Translations under genes and position numbers: made by a program
DNA from: an uncultured Clostridia bacterium
GTDB lineage: Bacteria > Bacillota > Clostridia > Christensenellales > CAG-138
Length of the DNA stretch: 7,197 nucleotides
Direction: 5' to 3'
NCBI GenBank assembly: GCA_937915925.1
Contig: CALGGM010000200.1
Location: 1-7,197, forward strand
The notes under the pieces: model-generated
Databases searched by the model: none
Told to the model about the DNA's origin: nothing
The model's input: the letters and a program-made list of their open reading frames with translations, nothing else
Part shown: in pieces, positions 1 through 4,553 of the stretch
Layout: the number at the start of each line of letters is the position of its first letter
How positions within the stretch are numbered: the stretch's first letter is position 1

Positions 1-15
1 TTCAGCAAATGAACA

Positions 16-55
16 GGAGCCGTCAAGTCCCTCTTTCGAGTTTCTTAACGGCTCC
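16..55. repeat. Imperfectly spaced inverted repeat near left edge
   Basis: GGAGCCGT (16-23) and ACGGCTCC (48-55) are perfect 8-base complements separated by 24 bases. No T-run follows on either strand, so it does not read as a classical terminator. It lies at the outer edge of a cluster of palindromic repeats and may belong to it. Role unknown. Confidence 0.35.
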
Positions 56-71
56 GTTCCTCCGTAATCGC

Positions 72-96
72 GGACGAGCAATGCCCGTCCCTACAG
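72..96 (-). repeat. TGTAGGG-type palindromic repeat, copy 1 (minus orientation)
   Basis: Read on the minus strand, this is CTGTAGGGACGGGC, then ATT, then GCTCGTCC. The arms GGACGAGC (72-79) and GCCCGTCC (83-90) pair over 8 positions with one G-T and a 3-base loop. It has the same TGTAGGG start and short hairpin as the copies at 112-134 and 205-230, but opposite orientation to both. Confidence 0.6.
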
Positions 97-111
97 AACA
101 ATCAACCCATC

Positions 112-134
112 TGTAGGGACGACCATCGGTCGTC
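112..134 (+). repeat. TGTAGGG-type palindromic repeat, copy 2
   Basis: TGTAG is followed by a hairpin with arms GACGACC (118-124) and GGTCGTC (128-134) and loop ATC. With copy 1 it forms a head-to-head pair: CTACAG at 91-96 faces CTGTAG at 111-116 across 14 bases. The arm sequence differs from copy 1 while pairing is kept, which suggests selection on the hairpin or a mobile family with variable arms. Confidence 0.6.
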
Positions 135-149
135 TGCTTTTGTTGCGGG

Positions 150-185
150 GAGGATTCTCCGTCACTTCGTTCCTCAGAAGACACG
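150..185. repeat. Probable intergenic repeat segment with CACTTCGTTCCTCAG core
   Basis: This segment (GAGGATTCTCC followed by GTCACTTCGTTCCTCAGAA) sits between two TGTAGGG hairpins. It resembles the dispersed motif found between genes in many gut Clostridia assemblies, in which a TTCTCCGTCACTTCGTTC-like string precedes CAGAATGACA. That resemblance is from memory. The window has only a loosely similar motif elsewhere (GGAGCGAAGCGAAATGGAGAG at 3300-3320, roughly its reverse complement in style). Confidence 0.35.
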
Positions 186-204
186 GGCAAATTGCGCGGA
201 AATA

Positions 205-230
205 TGTAGGGGCGCCGACCCCGGCGCCCC
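205..230 (+). repeat. TGTAGGG-type palindromic repeat, copy 3; possible end signal for the LRR gene
   Basis: TGTAG is followed by a perfect 9-base stem, GGGGCGCCG (209-217) and CGGCGCCCC (222-230), with loop ACCC. It lies 13 bases past the stop of the minus-strand LRR gene. As RNA from that strand it would form a very stable hairpin followed by UACAUAUUU, so it could act as a weak terminator or 3' stabiliser. The T-tract is poor, so this second role is inference. Confidence 0.6.
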
Positions 231-242
231 GATTTACTTTCG

Positions 243-1498
243 TTATTTCACCTTGCAGCTCTTGACGTTCGACCATTCGCCGAAGTACGTCATGCCGTTG
301 AACTCGTGGTACGAACGGATGCGTACATAGTACGTTTTGCCCTTGGTCAGGCTCTTGATGACGGTGCTCGCCGTCTTCGGGTTGGTGATCTTGACCGTAT
401 TTGCGTTTGCCGTGAATGACGAGTTGGTCGCGTACTGGATCTGATAGCCCGTAAACACGGACGACGCCGCCCACTTGACCGTCATCTGCTTCTTGCCTGC
501 CGTGACGCTGTTCAGCACGCGCGTGGTGATGCGAACGGTGGCCTTCAGCGGACCGACCTCGCCGAGGTTATAGTTGTCGCCGACGTTGCCGCCGATCATC
601 GCGCCGGAAACCGGGTCGACCCTGCGGTTGAAGTATGCCTTGACGCCGTACTGGTAGCGCGTGCCCGCGTAGACCTTGGTGTCCGTCCATTCCAACGCGG
701 TCGTATTGTTCCAGCGCACGAAGTCCGTCCAGCCGTTCGTCGTGCTGCTCCACGCTCTGCGGTAGATGACGTACCCGTCCGCGCCTTCGACCTTGCTCCA
801 CGTGAGCTTGATGCTGTCCTTCACGTTCGCGACCGTCGTGGTCGTCGTCGCCGTCAGATAGATCTTGAACACGCCGCGGCACGTCCCCTCATAATCTCCC
901 TTGAACGTAACGATCACATAACCGGTTCCCGCGTTGGTGTTTTCCCGATATTCATAGTCGTAAAATGCCGGATCGATGACGACGCCATTCTCGTCCTTAA
1001 CCGTGAAGCGCGGGGTCTGCGCTTTTCCGTTTGCGATCACATACGCGGTCGTGCTCTTGTACTTGACGTCTGCGCTGTTCCACTCGACCGTTCCCTCGAC
1101 CGACGCGGTCTGATAGTGCCACGTTGCGTCGAGCAGATATGTATTGCCGCTTGAATTGATCTTCAACAGCCGTTCACGGTCGGATCTGGTTCCGTCATAA
1201 TACACGTCCGTTAAAAGGCTGCAATTGTTGAACGCAGAGTTGTCGATCGTCGCGACGCTGCGACTGAGATATACCGTCGTCAATCCCGAACATTTTGCAA
1301 ATGCTTGCGAGCCGATTTTCGTCACTTTATTCGGGATGACGATTTCTGTCAGACCGGTGCATCCGTAGAATGTACTGGTTTCGATGGTGGTCAGATTGCT
1401 CGGAAGTACGACATTCCTAAGCGCCGTGCAATCGCTGAAAGCGCCTCTCCCGATACTTGTTACGCTTTCCGGGATCTCGATTTCGGTCAGTTTTCCGT
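243..1498 (-). CDS. C-terminal part of frameshifted secreted LRR/FN3 surface protein
   Basis: This frame continues the leucine-rich-repeat protein begun at 2650 after a one-base frameshift. Coding sense starts about 1498 (LTEIEIPESVTSIG). The frame stays open to an ATG at 1763, but the first 90 or so residues from there are out-of-frame text lying over the upstream half, so no genuine start is visible. The segment holds four regular 23-residue BspA-type LRRs with the pattern LTxIxIPxxVTxIGxxAFxxCxx. These are followed by an Ig-like region ending NTNAGTGYVIVTFKGDYEGT, at about 518-599 of the repaired protein. Two fibronectin type III-like domains follow at about 600-708 and 709-802. The protein ends in SNVKSCKVK with no LPxTG motif, SLH domain or transmembrane anchor. 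Such domains usually mediate adhesion or protein binding outside the cell. The binding partner cannot be told from sequence. Confidence 0.8.
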
Positions 1499-1503
1499 AC
1501 CTC
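1487..1503 (-). other. Frameshift site joining the two halves of the LRR gene
   Basis: On the coding strand the upstream frame reads GGT ACG GAA AAC TGA and stops, while the downstream frame reads TAC GGA AAA CTG ACC and continues. Adding one base here, for example a fifth A in the GGAAAAC run, gives AFGGTEKLTEIEIP. This restores an LRR of exactly 23 residues (LTSVSLGNHL through GGTEK), flush with the next 23-residue repeat. The exact periodicity shows the two halves were one gene. The site could be a real mutation, an assembly error, or, less likely, a recoding site. Confidence 0.85.
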
Positions 1504-2650
1504 CAAATGCATACGAACCGATGCTGATCAGATGATTTCCGAGCGAGACGGACGTCAGCTCTTTGCAGTATTCGAATGCTGAATTGCCGATATACTGCAC
1601 GCTGTCCGGAAGAACGACCTTTTCCGTCAATTTCTGGAAAAACGCCAAATTGGCAATTACGGTCGTCCCGTCCTTCGGTCTGGCGATTTGCGGATAGGTC
1701 CCCTTGTAACCGAGCAGGATATAATCGAGATATACCGGTCCGTCCGTCTGCGCGTTCAGCCACGCCGTTCCGCTAAACGTGCTGTAAAGCCAACTGCCCA
1801 AACCGGTTACAGATCTGACGCCCTTTCCGACATGGATTTCCGCAAGATTGCTGCTGCCTTCAAAAGCGCAATCGGCGATACTCCAGACGCTGTCCGGGAT
1901 CGTGATCTCCGTCAGCAAATCGCAAGAACCGAACGCCCTGTATCCGATCGTTTCAATTGTATTTGACAGCGTTACCTTGCTGAGCTTTCGGCTCCAGTTA
2001 AACGCGCTGTACGCAACGCTGGTGACGCCGTCGAGAAACACAACTTCCTGCACGTCTCGATTCCACCACGGTGTGTCGGTGGGCATATCGCCTTCACCGC
2101 CGATCGTCAGCTTGCCGCTTTCGTACTTCCAGAACAGATTGTCTCCGAAAGCGTGTTCAAAGGATGCGCTGTAAATGCGAAGCTCGTTTCCCGCGCCGCA
2201 GACGAAGCGATACGCACCGTCCGCTTCGGCGTATGCAAGCTGTCCGGCGTCACAGGTGATGTGCGCATCGCCGCTCGTTGTGGCGGAGATCGAAAATACC
2301 GTCGCGCTCGCCCGATCGGACGTATAAAGGAGCGTCCCTCCGCTGACCGCAAAATAGCCGCCTGCGGTTTTCAAAAGCCAGCCGTCGCCCGATTGTTCAG
2401 CCGTAATCGGCTCCATGCTCGAAACTTGACTGATGTTTCCGTCGGAGATCTTGACCTGCACGCCGGAGAAGTCCGTGCCAAAGGCAAAATAATTCGAACC
2501 GTCGTCACTGACGATGGTGATCAAATCGCCGTCCTTCAACAGCGACGTGTCCGTAACAAGTTCGTAAACATTGCCCTCCGCTGCAGCGGAGCCGATCAGC
2601 AGCATGCAAAGCACCGCCGCGATCAGAGTGATCCAAAGTCTTTTTTTCAT
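1487..2650 (-). CDS. N-terminal part of secreted BspA-like leucine-rich-repeat protein
   Basis: The start codon at 2650 follows a GGAGG ribosome site by 9 bases. The product begins with a Sec signal peptide: MKKR, a hydrophobic stretch (residues 5-20), and probable cleavage after SAAA near residue 24. Residues about 27-165 form a beta-rich region (YELVTDTSLLKDGDLITIVS) like the N-terminal domains of other secreted Clostridia and Bacteroidetes proteins. Residues 170-196 carry the NLFWKYESGKLTIGGEGDMP lead-in typical of BspA-type proteins. LRRs of the LRR_5 type follow from about 200, interrupted at about 275-340 by the longer irregular unit common in this family (YLDYILLGYKG, DGTTVIANLAF). The frame stops at residue 387, within the second-last codons of an LRR, because of the frameshift. 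Translated alone, it would give a secreted, truncated LRR protein lacking the Ig-like and FN3 domains. Confidence 0.85.
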   Translation of the reverse strand: MKKRLWITLIAAVLCMLLIGSAAAEGNVYELVTDTSLLKDGDLITIVSDDGSNYFAFGTDFSGVQVKISDGNISQVSSMEPITAEQSGDGWLLKTAGGYFAVSGGTLLYTSDRASATVFSISATTSGDAHITCDAGQLAYAEADGAYRFVCGAGNELRIYSASFEHAFGDNLFWKYESGKLTIGGEGDMPTDTPWWNRDVQEVVFLDGVTSVAYSAFNWSRKLSKVTLSNTIETIGYRAFGSCDLLTEITIPDSVWSIADCAFEGSSNLAEIHVGKGVRSVTGLGSWLYSTFSGTAWLNAQTDGPVYLDYILLGYKGTYPQIARPKDGTTVIANLAFFQKLTEKVVLPDSVQYIGNSAFEYCKELTSVSLGNHLISIGSYAFGGTEN

Positions 2651-2659
2651 GCGTTGGTT

Positions 2660-2664
2660 CCTCC
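2660..2664 (-). promoter_or_regulatory. Ribosome binding site of LRR gene
   Basis: GGAGG on the minus strand lies 9 bases before the ATG at 2650, which supports that start. I saw no convincing -35/-10 pair upstream in the AT-rich 2692-2820 stretch. Confidence 0.75.
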
Positions 2665-2665
2665 A

Positions 2666-2691
2666 TCCTATTTGTCCTACAGTAAATAGGA
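2666..2691 (-). promoter_or_regulatory. Hairpin in the leader of the LRR gene
   Basis: TCCTATTT (2666-2673) and AAATAGGA (2684-2691) are perfect 8-base complements with a 10-base loop, directly upstream of the ribosome site. The loop contains GTCCTA (2674-2679), which can pair instead with TAGGAC (2687-2692), so two alternative hairpins share one arm. It may be an operator or an RNA element limiting translation; this is inference. Confidence 0.4.
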
Positions 2692-2840
2692 CTCTGAAAA
2701 TGAAATTTTGGTTTTATGATTTTGGTATTTTTTTGAAAAAAAGATCGCGAAACAGGAAAGAGGAACGGATCGCATAAAAGATATGTCTGTCCGGAATGCT
2801 ACTATATAGGAAAAAATTTTGGAAAATCGCAAAATTTTTC
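2692..2840. other. AT-rich divergent intergenic spacer
   Basis: This stretch between the LRR gene (leftward) and rpmE (rightward) holds runs of A and T and no credible reading frame. The A/T tracts just before the rpmE -35 (2812-2840) could act as an UP element. The LRR gene promoter must lie here or in its leader, but I cannot place it. Confidence 0.5.
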
Positions 2841-2868
2841 TTGCCTTTTTTCGCCAACATGGTATAAT
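2841..2868 (+). promoter_or_regulatory. Sigma-A-type promoter of rpmE
   Basis: TTGCCT (2841-2846) and a perfect TATAAT (2863-2868) are separated by 16 bases. Transcription should start near 2875, leaving a leader of about 35 bases. A/T tracts precede the -35. Confidence 0.8.
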
Positions 2869-2876
2869 AGCCGATG

Positions 2877-2888
2877 GTAATGCATTAC
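2877..2888. promoter_or_regulatory. 12-base palindrome at the rpmE transcription start
   Basis: GTAATGCATTAC is a perfect palindrome just downstream of the expected start site, where a bound repressor would block transcription. The half-site GTAAT..ATTAC resembles Fur-family (Zur/PerR-like) half-sites, but their usual centre is one base, not two. Perfect 12-base palindromes are expected once or twice by chance in a window this size, so support is weak. Confidence 0.25.
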
Positions 2889-2894
2889 ACGACG

Positions 2895-2900
2895 AAGGAG
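2895..2900 (+). promoter_or_regulatory. Ribosome binding site of rpmE
   Basis: AAGGAG ends 9 bases before the ATG at 2910 and fixes that start. Confidence 0.8.
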
Positions 2901-2909
2901 TGATAATAC

Positions 2910-3107
2910 ATGAAGAAAAATATTCATCCGTCTTACGGCGAAGCGGTCGTGCGCTGTGCCTGCGGCGAGACCTTCCTTACCGGCTCCACCAAGGGCGAGC
3001 TGAAGGTCGAAATCTGCAGCAAGTGCCACCCGTTTTTCACAGGCCGTCAGAAGCTGGTCGACAGCGGCGGACGAGTAGATCGCTTCAAGAAGCGCTACGG
3101 TCTGTAA
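2910..3107 (+). CDS. rpmE: 50S ribosomal protein L31, zinc-binding type
   Basis: The 65-residue product is a full-length bacterial L31, a small protein of the large ribosomal subunit that helps bridge the two subunits. It begins MKKNIHPSYGEAVVRCACG and ends GGRVDRFKKRYGL, the usual L31 ends. The four zinc ligands of the C+ form are all present: Cys16 and Cys18 (CAC) and Cys36 and Cys39 (CSKC). This is therefore the zinc-containing paralogue, which in other bacteria is the version used when zinc is plentiful. It has its own promoter and terminator and is divergent from the LRR gene, so it is a single-gene unit. Confidence 0.97.
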   Translation: MKKNIHPSYGEAVVRCACGETFLTGSTKGELKVEICSKCHPFFTGRQKLVDSGGRVDRFKKRYGL

Positions 3108-3131
3108 GAACAACATCGAACTCAACAAAAC

Positions 3132-3159
3132 ACGGGATCGCATCTGCGGTCCCGTTTTT
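3132..3159 (+). terminator. Intrinsic terminator of rpmE
   Basis: ACGGGATCGC (3132-3141) pairs with GCGGTCCCGT (3146-3155) over 10 positions with one G-T and loop ATCT. It is followed by TTTTT (3155-3159) and lies 24 bases past the rpmE stop. Confidence 0.9.
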
Positions 3160-3164
3160 GTATG

Positions 3165-3217
3165 GGACAACCCTCCCGCCTGCCTTTGGCATCCACCCTC
3201 CCTTACACAGGGAGGGC
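3165..3217. repeat. CCCTCCC-type palindromic intergenic repeat
   Basis: The segment AACCCTCCCGCCTGCC...CCACCCTCCC ends in a perfect 8-base hairpin, CCCTCCCT (3196-3203) and AGGGAGGG (3209-3216), loop TACAC. CCCTCCC also occurs at 3170-3176, so there are two possible left arms. Similar strings are dispersed between genes in gut Clostridia assemblies (from memory). A related motif may lie at 7145-7175. Confidence 0.5.
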
Positions 3218-3236
3218 AAGAAATATGTGAACGGCT

Positions 3237-3297
3237 TGTAGGGGACGATGGTACGCGGTAGACGACGCTACGCGTCGTCGCGCGATCTACCGCTGTA
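3237..3297 (+). repeat. Fourth TGTAGGG-type repeat with long compound hairpin
   Basis: TTGTAGGGGACGATG opens this copy. An inner stem, GACGACGC (3261-3268) and GCGTCGTC (3272-3279), has loop TAC. An outer stem, GCGGTA (3255-3260) and TACCGC (3288-3293), encloses it with an 8-base bulge on the right side. The opening matches the repeats at 112-134 and 205-230, but the hairpin is longer. It lies between a terminator and the ansA promoter. Confidence 0.5.
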
Positions 3298-3407
3298 ATG
3301 GAGCGAAGCGAAATGGAGAGACCCCGGCGTCCCGTCAAGTTTCGCCCGATCTGCATAACGCGATCCTTTCTCCCCACCCCATTCTCCAATCCTCTTTCGT
3401 TCGGGGA
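3298..3407. other. Rest of rpmE-ansA spacer
   Basis: No gene is visible. The left part (GGAGCGAAGCGAAATGGAGAG, 3300-3320) looks like another dispersed repeat tail. GACCCCGGCGTCCCG (3320-3334) recalls the GACCCCGGCGCCCCG ending of the copy at 205-230. The right part is C/T-rich up to the ansA -35. Confidence 0.4.
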
Positions 3408-3436
3408 TTGCTTTTTCACGGTAAATGGACTATACT
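3408..3436 (+). promoter_or_regulatory. Sigma-A-type promoter of ansA, apparently leaderless
   Basis: TTGCTT (3408-3413) and TATACT (3431-3436) are separated by 17 bases, the ideal spacing. The expected start, 7 bases after the last base of the -10, is the A of the ATG at 3443, so the mRNA would begin with the start codon. Confidence 0.65.
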
Positions 3437-3442
3437 GATGGC

Positions 3443-4444
3443 ATGAAAAAGATTTTATTGATCGGAACGGGCGGCACGATCGCCTCGGAAATGACGGCGG
3501 ACGGGCTTGCCCCGAAGCTCGGCTCGAATCAGCTCCTGAACTACATTCCACGCGTCAGCGAGATCTGCGACGTGGAATGCATGCAGCTGATGAGCGTGGA
3601 CAGCACGAACATGACGCCGGAAAACTGGCTCACGATCGCGGGCTGCGTCGAATCCTACTACGACGCGTACGACGGCTTCGTGGTGAGCCACGGCACGGAC
3701 ACGATGGCGTACACCGCCGCGGCGCTGTCCTACCTCGTGCGGCGCTCGAAAAAGCCGATCGTGCTGACCGGCGCGCAAAAGCCCATCAGCATGGACGTAA
3801 CCGACTCAAAGCAGAACCTTCTGGACGCGTTCACCTACGCCTGCGACGATCGCGCCTGCGGCGTTTCGATCGTGTTTAACGGCAGCGTGATCCTCGGCAC
3901 GCGCGCAAAGAAGGTACGCTCCAAGAGCTTTTCCGCGTTTGCGAGCATCAACTATCCCGAGCTTGCGGTGCTGCAGGACGGACGCGTGCTGCACTATATC
4001 GACCTCGGCTATCGCGACCGCGCGAAGTTCTCGCATACGCTGAACGCGAGCGTGGGGCTTGTGAAGCTGATCCCGGGCTCCGACGCAGGCATGCTCTCCT
4101 ACGCGCTCGACCGGTTCGACGCGGTCATCATCGAAAGCTTCGGCGTCGGCGGACTGCCCGAGGGGACGAACGGCTGCTTCCGCGCCGCGATCGACCGCGG
4201 GGTCCAGCAGGGCAAGCTCATCGTGATCACCACGCAGGTACAGAACGAGGGCAGCAATCTCACGGTCTACCAGGTCGGACACGCCTTAAAGCAGCAGAAT
4301 ATCATCGAAGCGTACGACATGACGACCGAGGCGGCGGTCGCGAAGCTCATGTGGATCATGGGCGAAACGCGCGATCCCGACCGCGTGCGCGAGCGCTTCT
4401 ATTCCCCGCTCTCCCACGATATTCTCTACACGGAAGCGGAATAA
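3443..4444 (+). CDS. ansA: Type I L-asparaginase
   Basis: The enzyme hydrolyses L-asparagine to aspartate and ammonia. The 333-residue length fits the cytoplasmic type I family, and no signal peptide is present. Numbered from Met at 3443, the N-terminal motif GTGGTIAS holds the nucleophile Thr12. The substrate-binding stretch DSTNMTPENW lies at 53-62. The second signature SHGTDTMAY gives Thr85-Asp86, and Lys157 in TRAKKVRSKSF is the likely partner lysine of the second triad. ESFGVGGLPEG (231-241) starts the C-terminal domain. I chose 3443 over the in-frame ATG at 3425 for two reasons: the family begins MKKILLIGTGGT, and 3425 lies upstream of the -10 element, so it would not be in the transcript. 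No Shine-Dalgarno precedes either ATG. The gene is a single unit between its own promoter and a terminator. GatD of archaeal amidotransferases is related but carries an extra N-terminal domain absent here. Confidence 0.95.
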   Translation: MKKILLIGTGGTIASEMTADGLAPKLGSNQLLNYIPRVSEICDVECMQLMSVDSTNMTPENWLTIAGCVESYYDAYDGFVVSHGTDTMAYTAAALSYLVRRSKKPIVLTGAQKPISMDVTDSKQNLLDAFTYACDDRACGVSIVFNGSVILGTRAKKVRSKSFSAFASINYPELAVLQDGRVLHYIDLGYRDRAKFSHTLNASVGLVKLIPGSDAGMLSYALDRFDAVIIESFGVGGLPEGTNGCFRAAIDRGVQQGKLIVITTQVQNEGSNLTVYQVGHALKQQNIIEAYDMTTEAAVAKLMWIMGETRDPDRVRERFYSPLSHDILYTEAE

Positions 4445-4458
4445 CGCGAAATCTTTTC

Positions 4459-4486
4459 CCGCTCCGACAATTCGGAGCGGTTTTTT
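4459..4486 (+). terminator. Intrinsic terminator of ansA
   Basis: CCGCTCCGA (4459-4467) pairs perfectly with TCGGAGCGG (4472-4480), loop CAAT, followed by six T (4481-4486). It lies 14 bases past the ansA stop and only 2 bases before the alaS -35 element. Confidence 0.93.
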
Positions 4487-4488
4487 CA

Positions 4489-4517
4489 TTGACAAATCGA
4501 AGGTTTTTTCATACAAT
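4489..4517 (+). promoter_or_regulatory. Strong sigma-A-type promoter of alaS
   Basis: A perfect TTGACA (4489-4494) and TACAAT (4512-4517) are separated by 17 bases. Transcription should start near 4524, giving a leader of about 30 bases. There is no room for a T-box, the leader type that controls many Firmicutes synthetase genes. Confidence 0.88.
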
Positions 4518-4538
4518 AAAGTTTGATCGTATTTTACG

Positions 4539-4544
4539 AAAGGA
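4539..4544 (+). promoter_or_regulatory. Ribosome binding site of alaS
   Basis: AAAGGA ends 9 bases before the ATG at 4554. It is a moderate Shine-Dalgarno that supports this start. Confidence 0.6.
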
Positions 4545-4553
4545 AACGAAATC

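Noticed and set aside
150..230. CRISPR array
   Set aside because: The repeated units differ in sequence, orientation and spacing, and each is a self-complementary hairpin; there are no uniform spacers or cas genes.
91..240. Minus-strand reading frame through the repeat cluster at the left end
   Set aside because: It is made of palindromic repeat sequence and antisense LRR-protein sequence; there is no ribosome site.
1487..1496. Programmed ribosomal frameshift at GGAAAAC
   Set aside because: Kept only as a minor alternative: the zero-frame pair GAA AAC does not fit X XXY YYZ at the P-site, and the possible stimulating stem is too far downstream.
1498..1763. N-terminal 90 residues of the frame opening at 1763 on the minus strand as a separate gene start
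   Set aside because: The text is Arg-rich with no structure and overlaps in another frame a well-formed LRR segment. The real protein sense begins only at LTEIEIP.
1670..1830. Irregular stretch between LRR units of the surface protein as an inserted domain
   Set aside because: The DYILLGYKG / DGTTVIANLAF pattern is a normal longer unit of BspA-type proteins, so it is not unusual.
2802..3551. Minus-strand open frame of 249 codons across rpmE and its flanks
   Set aside because: It crosses a promoter, a terminator and two repeats, and is antisense to a certain ribosomal protein gene.
3806..4282. Antisense open frame within ansA
   Set aside because: Same GC-bias shadow effect, with no ribosome site or recognisable motif.
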